A DNA stretch of 64,000 nt, from NCBI GenBank assembly GCA_019843655.1, contig JACDQD010000001.1, positions 45,539,659 through 45,603,658 on the forward strand. Direction: 5' to 3'. Below, in pieces: positions 39,066 to 51,500 of the stretch. The notes under the pieces are model-generated. The model did no database searches and was not told the origin of the DNA. It saw nothing but the letters and a program-made list of their open reading frames with translations. Each line of letters starts with the position of its first letter. Positions within the stretch are counted from its first letter, which is position 1. A program made the position numbers and the translations under genes. Source of the DNA: Lethocerus indicus (Eukaryota > Arthropoda > Insecta > Hemiptera > Belostomatidae).

Positions 39066-39299
39066 AATGCGAGTGGACATAACTTGAGGGATAACATTAC
39101 AACTTCATTGTAGGGGGGAGGGACATTATTTATAGTGGGTAAAAATAAATGTAGTACTTTTTTGGCTGCATTAGTAGAGGGTAAATAATGAATTAGTTCT
39201 TCACTCTTTCGATTTTCCACCCCCAGAGAGGGTTCGCCTTCTCAAATGAAGCCTGAGGCTGGCAACCCATTGGTTTATTTCCACTTATTACTAATGGAA

Positions 39300-39350
39300 C
39301 ACTACGACGATTGCGAGAAGCTGAAATTGATAAAAACAAGACGAAATAGA
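39300..39350 (-). repeat. Possible family-A core fragment
   Basis: CGACGATTGCGAGAAGCTGA, then AATTGATAAAAACAAGAC, resembles the complement of the core including the AGCAAAAGACC block. Very short, so low confidence. Confidence 0.3.
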
Positions 39351-39739
39351 AGTGAGTACTTCAGCGTTTGCGAACGCTTCTGCCCATTACAACTATCCGT
39401 ATTAAATAGATCAAAACACATTATGAAGTAGTTTGAGACAAACGGATAACATAATAATAATATAATCCGTTAGCTTATCTAATTAGGCATATCTAAATGG
39501 CGGTAAATAAAAATTCTCTAATCATCTCCGAAGATTTCCGCCTGCAAATCTGTGATTGGGTAGAACGTTCTTGGTTGATTAATACAACATTGTATCAAAA
39601 TAGACGCCGTGACTATTGCTTTCCAGGCCTTAATCCACTCCTTTCATTTGTTCCCGCATGTTTAAATGAATAATACTATTAATATTGCATTTTATTTTCT
39701 TTACTAGTATAAGGTAAATAAAGAACCTCTTACCTGTAC

Positions 39740-39820
39740 TCATCTTCTGTCTTCACTCGCCTATTTGGTCTTCAGTTGTACCAGTTTTGGCTTGTCGCCG
39801 TCATCTAGGGTGACTGACGA
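39740..39820 (+). repeat. Diverged family-A core
   Basis: TCTTCTGTCTTCACTCGCC, ATTTGGTCTTCAGTTGTACC and AGTTTTGGCTTGTCGCCGTC keep the block order of the family-A core. Only the core remains. Confidence 0.55.
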
Positions 39821-40233
39821 CATAAGATAGAAAAGAGATGTTCTTTTTCAACTAAACAAAAAACACTAACTAAAATAAACAACATAACAAACTAAAATAA
39901 ATAAACATTCGAGTAATTTTCAAAAAGCAAATTCAGCACTCCACTGCCTCTTTATAGGAGTGACGAACGCTATATCTGAAGCAGTTAAATAATAACCAAA
40001 TATTAATCAAAAGTCAAATATTAATTTTGGTTACCTATTAAGATCTACCCCGCACTTCACAACCCTTTTTAGTTTAGTTTGCTGAGTCAGTATTGTTTAA
40101 ATAGAATCTCAAGAGACCGTTAAAGATAGAGAAGCGTCGGTGACGTTGGGGAAGGTGAAGTTGCAGCCCTGGTGTTTCGCAGTACTGTGAACTCTGCATT
40201 TTATGGTTTATTAACATTACGGATTCTTTAAAG

Positions 40234-40662
40234 ATGGCCCAAGATTCAGTACGAGTTAGAAAACATAATCTGAGCATTGATTTTGTTTTTAATGATAAAC
40301 AAATCGATTTCATGGAGTTAGAGATTACCGGCGAAATTGGTAGCATCATCCAACTCATGCATCAAGTTTTCATGAAGCACTTTCCTTCCCCAAACGATAG
40401 AGTTACACTTATGATCATGAATAAATGGTTTTAGAGTCGTGGAGGCCAATTGTAATCTCTGCCAAAATGAAATTCCAGGTATGAGCAATAAATATTTATT
40501 TGATTTTTATTATTTCTGCATGTAATGTGACAACCTTCAGATTGGGAAGATCCTGGTCGCAATCGTACCCATATTTATATTAAGAAAAGTCGTCGGCGAA
40601 TGAGCCTCAAGTGGATTGTTTCATTCACCCAGATTCTGCTGTAGGTTCTGCTCAGAATTATC
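40234..40662 (+). pseudogene. Frameshifted pseudogene of an unrecognised protein
   Basis: An ATG-initiated frame of 66 codons (40234-40434) reads like real protein (SIDFVFNDKQIDFMELEITG, then LMHQVFMKHFPSPNDRV). Immediately downstream, coding-like sequence continues in other frames: WRPIVISAKMKFQ, then MSNKYLFDFYYFCM, then WEDPGRNRTHIYIKKSRR. Joining these needs at least two frameshifts. A ~60-bp intron (CAG|GTATGA to TTCAG|A) could account for one break but would discard the YLFDFYYFC segment. I read it as a decayed gene copy, possibly processed, though no poly(A) tail or target duplication is obvious. The family is not recognised. A live short-isoform gene ending at the first stop (66 aa) is a less likely alternative. 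Confidence 0.5.
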
Positions 40663-40699
40663 TACCCACTATCCAACTCCACCTGATATACTTTTGAAG

Positions 40700-41367
40700 A
40701 ATTTCTGTAAAAAATGTAATGATATTGGGTCACTCCCTTTAATCAGTGCTATTATTAATATTATTTAATCAAATTATTGTGGTATTCTTTCTTTCGCACA
40801 TCAATATTTCATAAAAGCACTGATTGATGAAAGAGTTACTTAATATTCACTGAATGTTCCCTATTATAAAATTATTATTACAACTACTAATGATAGTTTT
40901 AAGTATATTCTGTTCTAATATTTTGACATTTCAAAGGTTCATCATTGTTTGATTATGATACTGATATGAGTATAACCTATAGTGTATTCCTGAAACATTA
41001 AAATTATGATTATGTTTCAAAACAAATAACTGCAACTGCATCCCTTTGTATTTATTCCTCCTTAATTGTAAATGCTTTACAGTCATATATTTATATGAAA
41101 ATTGTTGTAAAAATATGTAATGATATTGGGTGCTAATATTAAATCCAATATTAATGTTCTAATCTATTAACAATATAATAAAATATTTATCAAAAGATAG
41201 AAACTAAAATAAGGCGAATGTATTAGATTAAAAGGAAATATTTTTGTAATATTTCATTGACACATCAATATCTTAGTATAATTGCACTGCTTGAAAAAAT
41301 AGGGCTATAAAATTATAATTACAACTACTAATGATTTTTGTAAGTACATTCTGTTGTATTATTTTGA
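40700..41367 (+). repeat. Diverged tandem duplication
   Basis: 40700-40940 and 41095-41367 share ATGTAATGATATTGGGT, ACACATCAATAT, ATAAAATTAT.ATTACAACT, ACTAATGAT and GTA.ATTCTGTT.TA.TATTTTGA in the same order. Both are AT-rich, and I see no coding frame in either. Confidence 0.6.
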
Positions 41368-42511
41368 ATATAAACATTAACAACTTGTGTTTATTTCTGT
41401 AGAAATTGTACCCTTTTCTATTTTTTTTTATTTATATTTTTTTTATCTTTTCTATTTATTTTATTAAATACGTTTGTAGACTGCTTGTAATTGTGTAATT
41501 GATCTATCTCTACTTGCAATGAAGTAATTGATCAATTTATATCAGTGGAAAGTGGAAATTTTAATAGAATATGTTTGAATATCAATCCTTGTCAGAATTT
41601 GTTCAATGCTTTTACATTGTATAAAAAATCTTTACTACTGTGTTTATACTTGTTAAAAGTTTTTGGTTTACATGATATTGTTTAAAGTTAGTTCATTCTT
41701 GAAATATGATTTTATTTTGAATATACTTCTTTACATTTATTTCCTTACTTATATAATATATAAAATATATTATATATATAAATATATAAAGTAATGTCTA
41801 ATCCATGTTATGTTTATATGTGTAAACCAACAACAGAAACATTATTTATGGGGATGCTCGTGTAATCTGAATCTCATACTTCAACCGTCTTGTATTGAGG
41901 TAACTAAATTATTTATTTATATTTTAATAGGATTAAAAATATATGTAACCATTCAAGTCTTTTAATTTAGTATTACAAATAATTTAAAAATTTCGAAGTA
42001 TAATTCCATTTGTATGATATTATTGATTTGATATTGTTTAATTAATTTTTAATTCATTTTTTATTAAGTGATTGTAACATTGTACTTATTTATAATGGTA
42101 ATGGGTTTTACAAATGAAAAAAAGCTGCTGGATAATTGAAATGAACTAATATTAAATTTGACTGGAAGTTACATTCATGGGAAATGGTTATAATTGTAAT
42201 AATAGATTGTAAATAATTTTACAAGTTTAATGAGTTTTTCATTAATAAAACAAACTCAGTAATGTGTTTACTACATAATTAAATATAATAAATTAATGTA
42301 AATTCTTACGTTTCTTTTATTTTCTTCTTGTGTAAAAATTTTAAATTATTTTTTATCAAGAATGTTACAGGAACATAAAAGACAACTGCAGCAGGAGGTG
42401 TACTTAACAGCATAGATCAAATTGATAACACATCTGACACTACATTTTCGATGAAAAAATTTACAGACTACAAAATGTAAGCTATTTATATGGGCTCAAT
42501 GAGTGTATGGA

Positions 42512-42602
42512 ATGTCTTCTTTCTGCTTATTTGCTCGTTTATTTGTTCCTGACCTACATTGTTTTGGCTTTTTGCCACTGTTAACATCAGCCCATCAGTA
42601 AT
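42512..42602 (+). repeat. Highly diverged family-A core
   Basis: TTGCTCGTTTATTTGTTCCT, then TTGTTTTGGCTTTTTGCCA and CATCAGTAATA follow the core order, with CG sites replaced by TG or TT. Identification rests on block order and is tentative. Confidence 0.4.
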
Positions 42603-43438
42603 ATAGTCAGATAAAGATTGGCTTAATGAATGTCACTCACTATTACTTTTACTGCAAATTTATACATTTATTAATACAAATCAATACACTCAAATAAGCA
42701 TTCAATTATTGCAAATAATAATACAATTTATTTCTACTTTTCTTAATGGCTTAATAGATTAATAAATCTACTGATCATCACATAACGTATCAATACTTAT
42801 CATCACATGTGTCAAGTGTCTCTGTACATGAAAAACTTGGCAATTAGAAGAAAGCAGATATTAAATTATTGAACAGGCATTGAAAGGCATCACCCAATAT
42901 GCTTTTAAAATTATACAAATATTATTATTGCATTGTAACTACAATTACTAGTTATTGTTTATTATTAAAAATATATGATGAACAATATGTACAAACATTT
43001 TTAAAATTTATAATAATATATTCAAGCCACTATTTATTATTAATATACATTTCAAACATAAAAAACTGAATATTTATAAGAGATCACAACAATCATCCCA
43101 GACTCGGAGTATGTAGATGTTAGAGATGGGAGTATATCATGAGTATATAGAAGATATTTAATATTCACCTTTAATGTTCTTTCATTTAGACCTGCCAGAA
43201 AAGTTTCAAATTTAAATTAATTAGGTTTTTTATCAATTTAGAAACCAAAATCTGTTCTCTCATTAATTTAACTTTTTGAGCTTACACATTATAATGATAT
43301 CTTAGTATGGCACTAAAATTAGCGGTACCTTTATATTTTAATATAGGTAAATAAATAACAACAAATGTAAATTACAGATTGGCCTTATACTCTGCTTCTT
43401 GTAAATGAACATAGAATGGAAGAATATTAAATTAAAAA

Positions 43439-45883
43439 TCACAGGGAACCAAACATTCTTTTACCTCTGGTTACTAGCATGCTCACTAAAATCACAGAAA
43501 GTAGGAATACAAGTAAACCCATGAATGAGGTAATGAGATGACACCAACAGCGTTTCTGCTTTCTTAATTTCAATTGTCTTATGAGCCGCTCTGCTTTAAG
43601 CCCATCCAAAGTGAAATCCAAATGGCTATACCCAGTGAAGTCCTATGAAAAGTAATATTTACAACATGTTCTAAAACAGTTTCAAAACTTAATATTGCAC
43701 ATATGTTAGGTTGGATAATTATAACTATTTTAGAGAGGCTTTGATAGATCTTATCAGTAGGCCAAATGCTGGGCCCAAATAAAATGAAGTGTGTGTAATC
43801 AAATTTTCACCAATAAGTACATTTTTATATGGGCCCATATTGTAAGTAGGTTTCATTAGGAATCTAAGTGTATGAGCCTGCACCCTTTCTGAAGGATTAT
43901 TTTAGTGGTTTAAAATGATAGCTAGGCGCTCAATATTAAGCAGGAATAGTTCTTTTTCACTTTTGGATCACTCCTTGGTTTACATCCTGTGAAAACTTGT
44001 AGAGCACTCAAATTTCCGAGATGGTACTCAAGCCAATCCCGCAATGATATCGAGTGAATGAATAAATTATTTATGTATAATCTACTCACTATTATACTTT
44101 AGTCGTAAACATTATCGAAATTTCAATTACTCAGTACAACGGAAGACAGTCGAAACAAATATTAACGGAAAACGGTGTTGTAAGAAAAGAAAGTACGTTT
44201 GCATAAGAGCACTTCCTGTCGTCCCATTTCATCATTATAGAACGCAAAATGCCCTCCTTCCTTAATTTGATTAATTTAAACAGCGGTGGTCTCGTACCCG
44301 TGAAGTTCAGACAGTCCCAATTTCAACTTCCCTTTTCAAGGTTCCTTGTATCGTATGCTATCTCGATAACACCAAAGCCACCTATTTTTTCCCATGCTGG
44401 GAAAAAATTACGTTTCTCGATTGAGCGTATTTTTTACATTGCGCCCGGGTTCAATTTGTCGGTTGAAATTCGATACTTATTTCAGGGGGTTAAAGTGGCT
44501 AAAGCTATGAACTCTGAAGCCTGGATAGGGTAAATCACCAGGATCACAATGCAGGACTTACTAGGCTCCCTTTGGAAAGATTTTTTTAGTTTTTTTTCAG
44601 CAATGAGGGGGTAAGCCCTTATATCTACCTATTTTCTAACACTTGCATCTGATTGATAATATCTGGCTTATCGAATATTAAGAAACCTGCGAGTCCCTCC
44701 TTGGAAAGTATGCTCCTTTTAAGTTCCCCTCTAAACTTTGGCTCACATGTATAATTTATTATAGATGGAAATGATGTTTCGACCAGCCAGAAATGTATAA
44801 CTATAAGGGACATTTATTTATTATATCAGTAGATATCCAGTCAGTCAAAAAAAAAACCTGACACCCGTAAATTACATCGGGTAGTATTTCTTTGCTTGTG
44901 TCCAGGTCTCTTATTTAGGGTTACTTGGACTGTAAAAAATATCCAAACGGACAGCGAGCAAAAAAGAATTAGACGGAGGAAACTTAAAAGTATTTAAAAG
45001 ATATTTGATAATTTAAGTTCCCTAAATAAAATCGCCTCTATTTTATTTTTTAAAATAGCTTTAGCCTAGTCTAAATTCTTGATATCCGTGACGCATATGA
45101 ACAAGTAGCCATTCATACAGTTTATTGTTTTCTGTTACTTACATCGTCATAACGTGCTCCGGCTCCGATCGAGCTTTGTGAAACCTGGTATCCTCCGCCT
45201 TCCAGTATGCTTTCCAAAGGGAGCGGACTTCGTTTCCACCATTTCATCAGGTCTTCTTCTATGACCACGATGTCCTTCGCTCTGTTACTGACTTGAGGAA
45301 CTGTATTATAAACGCCTTCGGTTTTCGCACCCTCTTCTACAAATATCGGGTTTACCCTGGGAGAATCAGTCGTTGATAGTACAAGTTTTTTTTTGTATAT
45401 ATTCTCATATTATCTTTATCATTGAGTTTGAATAGTAAAAGTGCAATAGCAGCGTGCGAGACACACTTGATTATCTACCAACGTGTTTCACGAAATTAGT
45501 GTCGCAATGCTACTAACGAGGGTGAAAAGACAAAACATTTAAGGCACCAAATAGGTGGATGGAGAACATCGCACGAGTGTTCTTTTAAATCTCAAAATAG
45601 TGAATTATTTGCATGCTTGTAATCGTGTATACAAATAATACTATGCGTAAGGGCTGTGACTGTGTATTTTCGTTATGTGTATGTTATTGTTGTGTGTTTT
45701 ACGTGTCATTAAAAAATAGTATGGTTGTTCATGTTGAATTTTTACTTTTCCAAAATCGAAAGCGTACCTCGATACGGCATAAATCTGGCCCGTTTTTGAA
45801 TCTGCGGCGATGGCTGCGAGGGGATCGTCGGTGAAAACATTTTCGACGAAATTCCGACGCGATCCAGAAAACCAATTTATCAT
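43439..45883 (-). CDS. Unrecognised 177-aa single-membrane-span protein, three exons
   Basis: Exons on the minus strand are 45883-45768, 45356-45143 and 43642-43439 (TGA at 43441-43439). Splice sites are canonical (CGAG|GTACGC; TTCTCCCAG|GG; GACGAT|GTAAGT; TTTTCATAG|GACTTC). The intron phases (2 and 0) join one uninterrupted frame of 177 codons, which is strong evidence for a real gene. Residues 1-39 include ENVFTDDPLAAIAADSKTGQ. Residues 40-110 are polar and contain EEDLMKWWKRSPLPLESIL and a Gly-rich GAGARYDD. Residues 121-143 are strongly basic (KLRKQKR). A ~24-residue hydrophobic helix (about 145-168) follows, with a nine-residue tail ending RGKRMFGSL. There is no signal peptide, so the positive-inside rule favours a cytosolic N-terminus: a tail-anchored or type II protein. 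The ATG follows in-frame stops (TAA at 45892-45890), so it is either the true start or lies just after a splice site. The introns are 411 and 1500 bp. A possible poly(A) signal (TTTATT on the plus strand) lies at 43033-43038. I do not recognise the family. Confidence 0.78.
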
Positions 45884-48589
45884 CTCCGGTTACCTATTTA
45901 GGGCCTCCATCAATTAAGAACCCTTTCTCGATCTGAAAAATGTTCGGAAATCCAATTAGTTCGGTATCCGTTCTGCGGCATTTGAGTTGGGTAAACATTG
46001 GACAAAAGATAGAAATTCTTCTTCAAAAGATAGAAGTTCTTCAAATTATACATATACGAATATTGGTAGGTTGATTAGGTAGGTTGCTGATTATAAATTA
46101 CCTAAATTTTGGAGGCACTAACTCGCTGTAATCCTCGCGTGGGTTGAATAATAGTACGACGATATCGTAAGAAATTAATTACGCCATTCTAAACTTGTTA
46201 CGGTTGGGCACTTCTTTCCCTCTCTACGGAATGCTTTAGGGCGTCCGTTTTTCATTTCGACATTGAACCATACGTACTTGCGGAATTGGCGAAAAAAATT
46301 TACAAGGTTAACAATTCGTCAAATAATCTGTAATTTATACATTATGTATCACGTGACGTTTAAAAAGAATTTCGGAAATAGTCACTTTCGGTCGTACTTA
46401 AGACAGAAGCCTCTTCGGTACAAATTTTCGATTTTAACTTTTCAAAATTTAAGAGAGAGCCTTCCAGCTGTCCCCGCAATACAACGCGACTTTATTTTTA
46501 ATCTCAATAAAGTCATTCACCGGCCTCTGATCAAAGTGCCCAATCGGCAAACGGTCTTATCCCGAAGTGTACTCCTGAGTTGCTATCTTAGAATATATGC
46601 CAACGGCGTGTTCTTTTCTCCTCCCCTAAATTCAACCTATTCGTGTATAATCTGTCCAAGCAGTAAGTAGTTACTATACTGTAGTCGGTGTAACTGAAAA
46701 GTAGTCGGCTTCGACTAAATTTAGAAACACATGAGTTAGGCATTATATTTTTAAAGGAGATCTCTAGTCAAACTCAATGTACAATGTTTATTTGTTACTA
46801 ATCGAAGGATTATATTACGTGAAAGGAGAAACTTATTAACATTAGTATTAAGTTGGAAGTTAATAATCAATTCAAGAATAAATAGCGGCCAGAAATTGAT
46901 TTCGCTACCAGTCCTTTTATGTCGGTAGCAAACCTGATTACCGGTAACATCCCACTCGCCAATGAGTTTGTATATATATAAATATTGTATCGGGTCCTGC
47001 AGACCTGAGATGATGTATGAAGGATACTTACGTTAGTAGCGAAGTAGGGGGCAATGGACGCGACGATTGTCGACTTGAGACTGGAGCCGGCTCCAAACTG
47101 CGGCTCCCCTTCTCCGTCGTCTTAGCTTCCTCTATGTTTTAATAATCACAGGAAAACTCGTTACGAAAAGCTACTACCGCTCAAATTATGTAACTGATTC
47201 TTGTTACCCGGCCTCACTATCGCCCACGGCGGTTCTCAATGCCAAGAGCTGTCGCGAGTTCGAATACGGACCGGAGCAGTTTTTTATCTTTTGTATAGAT
47301 TAATTTTTAGCTTGTTCTTGATGCTAGTAAAAAAGAATTGAAAATAAATAGTGTATATTACGGGAAACTGACTTCATAAACAAAAATCGACCTGGCCACG
47401 ATTATCGTCAAGTTTACATCTGTCTCTAACCTCTAATCAAACGTTTTCACTTTTGATGACAAAAACTGTTTGAACTTAATGTCTTCAATATTGACTATAT
47501 CAAAGAAAAATGTTTTTTAGTACGAACGCTTAGGTATTTAACTTCATTCACCCGCGATGTTTCCTAGGGTTTAATGGGCTTACTGCATTTTGACTGTATT
47601 AAGCGTGCAATTAAAAACTTTTCTTGATAAACATAACAAATATCCATTGTTGAGAACCGCTGCTCGATAATAATCTTTGGCTCTACCTTTTTTATATGAA
47701 TAATCTAATTGAATAATATAAAGCCATGAATATAATTGCGAGCTTCGAATCGATTTAGTATCGTCACCGAACAATATATATAGCCTTCTCCAACTATTGT
47801 CGATTTACCTACCTTTTATAGTCTCAGGCCTCTTGTACAGCCGGACTTCCTATTATTCGCTCCGTTATATTATTAAAAATAGTCTTTCGATATTAAGTAA
47901 ATGATGAAAATAAGTGCTGTCATTTCCGCCTTTGTATTAAGAGGCAAGGCATGCACTTCGATACTTCTGATTGTAATTGATTTTGCTTCTCATTTTTATA
48001 GCGTTCCCGTTTCTCGAGAGAAGAATCGCGCTGCACTCGGTCGGTTCGATTGCCGAAGCGTTCTTGGAAAAATGGACGCCAAGTATGGAAGAGGGGAGAG
48101 TACGCAGTGATTTCCCACGAAGACCGCCAAATTCAAACTTTACTCGAATTTCACGCTGCGTTGTATAGTTTATGATTTTATCTTTGCATCGAATATTTAA
48201 TATAAACCTATTTTTATGTCTAATATTGTCTTTTATGTTAGAATAGTACCTAATATTTTCATAACAACGCCTAATGTTTGCCAAAGTAGAGTTTTGTATA
48301 CAGTTCATCGCTGCGCCCATACATTTATAATTTGACGGCGGCCCGATCGTAATTTAATTCTCTCTAGTTTCCTACCTCTAAAGAGTTGGTTTAAACCAAT
48401 ATAATTCGGGCTGAGTGTGATGCTCGTCTAAATTTTCCATAACCCGGTTTATAAATAGCGGACCTAATATTGTAATAGCATAGCAGCGGTGTTTCTTTAG
48501 CCTCGTGCTGAAAAACCTATCAGCGCCATTGTGCTGTAGACATTCTCGTTTGACTTTTTCCCAGTGAATCCCTAAATTACATTTTTGTG
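45884..48589. promoter_or_regulatory. CpG-rich divergent interval between the 177-aa gene and SERBP1
   Basis: Both flanking start codons face outward from this 2.7-kb stretch. It is visibly richer in CG than either gene body, so both promoters are probably here. An acceptor-like CATTTTTCAG on the minus strand near 45950 could precede the 177-aa start as the end of a 5' UTR intron. Frames such as 46263-46670 (+) and 47937-48320 (-) show no family features. Confidence 0.45.
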
Positions 48590-51500
48590 ATGGCACATAC
48601 ACAGTATGGTATTGGAGTAACGAAGAATCGGTTTGAACTGTTCGACGACGATGAAGAGGACCCGTTAGAAGTGCTAAAGGTTCAAGAACAGGAGAAGGAA
48701 GCCCGCAAAAAAACCAGGCTCTCCGAGAAAGAAAACAAGGGAAAGGAAGTTTCTACAAAAGCGAAACCACAACAGCTACGTAAAGGAATTAAGGAAACAC
48801 AAAATCTGAAACTGCAGGACCAAAAGTCTAAAGAAGGTATATTTAATTTTTTTCGTTCTCCCGTCTGCATTGGTGGTGGGAATGCCATGTGCTCCTTACT
48901 TAAAATGGAAGGGATCGCTTCTTATATTTTGTGTTAGGCTGGTGTTAAATATTTGTCTCAGTTATACAGTTTTTTCACTGGGAGAGAGTAGTTTAAGTAT
49001 CTGTCCCCCCCAGGTATTCTTAAAATAATATTTGGACTAAATAGGTTATTGTTATTCCTGGAGCCAATATCCTTTTTCTTGAACTGAGCATCTGGTGGTA
49101 GTTTATATTTCATTTTATTATTTTGGTATCATCAAGATGCTGATTAACAGGATTCCCTCTAAAATTCAAATAGAACATGTTGGTATAGTTCACTCCATGG
49201 GCCTGAAGCACATGTTTGAGATTCCAATCAGGTTTTATAATATTTTTTTAACTTAATGGTGTAGAGTGTTGTGTTCATATAAGAAGAAAATAATTTATTA
49301 TTGTTATATGTTTTTAATTACGTTTTATTATCTGATTAATTTGGATTGTTGGAGAATTGTTAGAATTTTTCTTTTCTTATGTCATAATTGAGTTTATTCA
49401 ATGGAATAGTAGTTAACATAAAAAACAATTGAAAATAATATAATTAAACTGTTTAAATTAATTAAAATTTTTAAAAATAAATTTTTTATTTATATTATTT
49501 ATTTTAATATATCTATATTGTGAATTTCTTAACTGGAAGATGTAGTGGACAGTGCTTTCCTATTACCACTATGTATGTATCCATTATTTAATTGAGTGTA
49601 TGCAATAATTAAACCTACAGTTATTTATCACATGAACTACGCAATTTAGAAAGAATGTTGAGTTTCATTAATTTAAAATTATAACAAGGGATAAACATTG
49701 GGAATTCTAAATTTATGGCTTGTAAAAGTAGGAAGCTATTATGAACATGGGACATCTGGAATAAATTTTGTTTGTTTTTGTTTTTGTGTAAGTAAAGTCA
49801 TTGCATTATGTATGGTAATATGCTTGTCATATTCTTGATTATGGTTTGAGACAATCTATAAATCCTATGGATAATAAAATTTGATCACCTGCTTACGTGA
49901 TATATTTTGATATACCTTGTGGCGTCTATTACTTTTTTGTTACTATTACCTCAGAGTTATAATTTATTTATTTGCTTAATGTTTTATGTATATAAAATGT
50001 CCTATTCATTAATGAGTGTTTGTATATATATATGTATGTGTGTGTATATATATATTTTTTTGTGGATAAATACATAATACACCGTCATCATTAACTTAAT
50101 TTAGCATTGATAAACTATATTATCTGGTTTAAATTAATCCAGTCATGCTATATAACCTGAAATCATCACATATACAGATGTACAGGGTACAGATACATAT
50201 ATGTCTCATATTTAATACTACAGTGAGAACGAAAGAAAATATATGTACTTCTTCGCCACTTCTTGGATTGAAATGTTCTTATTTAATTGTTGTTTTTTTA
50301 TAGCAACAAATAGCTTTATAGTAGTGACTTTGGATGACTTCTGTGAAATCAACAGAGTGTGACTACTTTGTAGGGGATATTAGTGGGCTTAAATTCAATA
50401 GTGTATTGTTTACTTCTGTATTGTTGATTTAGGATCAGGCATCTTACGACTTAATTTCACTGTTGCTTTATTAGTGAATTATGTTTAAAAAAGGCTTATT
50501 TTGTATTACTGAATTAAGTAAATTCAAATGATTCAGAGTTTAAATACACTATCATAACTTATAGAACCTTGTGTCTGTCTTCAGCTACTATTTTGCTAAA
50601 CTAATTTTGCTATTCAGGAGACCACTGAATTCAGTACATATGTGAGTGCATGTGCATTTTATTTAAGGACTATTTTCAGTTCTTAATTAGCCAACTCTAG
50701 TACACCTGTTCCCTGTAAGCCTGAAGTACACAAAAAGTACACCGAAATGTGCATTTCTTTATTGACTGTCCCGGACTGAGGCAGTTACACTTGTTTGTGT
50801 TTTTCAAAGAATGCATGAATTCGAAATATCTCAAAGTCTTTTGTGAATTTGAGCCCATATTTGAAAGTCAATAATAGTCTACACTGCTGAGTATGTGGTT
50901 GATGAGTATTGGTCATCTATGTTTAGTTAAAAAGTTTTGTAATGTTTGAAACTGTCTAATCACCTATAAGATTTTAAAGAATTCATTGTTCATGACTCAT
51001 TCCTAGTGTCAAACCAAAATCCATTTCTTTATTATAATTTTCCGTCAATACATGCACTTAAATAAATACATTTTTTTGATTGAGTATTTTATATTTTCTG
51101 GTTTTATAGATGGAGCCAAACCTAAGTATCCCAATAGAATTGATCGTGGAGATAGGCGATACAATGGAGATGCACCAGTACAAGAACGCAATAATCGTCG
51201 CCCTAAAGATGAAAAACCTGGAGATGTTGTACAACAAAGGTAACTTAGATGTTACTGGATAAATAGCTAAATTTATTCATTGTGTTTATATTCATTTGCC
51301 GTCTCATTTAACTGGCCTTTCAAATTGTGTATAGGTTAGCAGAGCCCTCTGATCTTATTATGGTAAATTAATGCAATCAATCAGATCGGATCCATTACCA
51401 TTTATTATTTTTTGTTTCTTAAATGTATCAGGGAAGAGCAGCAGTTTGAAAAAAGGGAATATCGCAATGACATGATGAAAGGATATACAAGGGAATCAGG

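Larger units (their letters stand above)
37630..43438. other. AT-rich, CpG-poor convergent interval
   Basis: Lies between the 3' ends of two convergent genes. It holds the decayed terminal-exon copy, the 40.2-kb pseudogene, two family-A cores and several duplicated AT-rich blocks, and no intact gene that I can support. Confidence 0.5.

Noticed and set aside
38862..39080. 72-codon minus-strand frame
   Set aside because: Overlaps a duplicated AT-rich block whose other copy (41.5 kb) is not open; no homology recognised.
44625..44813. Possible extra exon of the 177-aa gene (minus strand, ending at GAAAATAG|GTAGAT)
   Set aside because: A phase-0 acceptor would have no pyrimidine tract, and exons 2 and 3 already join in phase without it.
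47200..47290. tRNA-like GAGTTCGAATACGG
   Set aside because: Resembles a T-loop by chance; no acceptor, D or anticodon stems can be formed around it.
47977..48168. Possible exon behind an acceptor-like TTTTTATAG at 48000
   Set aside because: All three forward frames are open for a while, none shows a motif, and no partner exon in phase was found.
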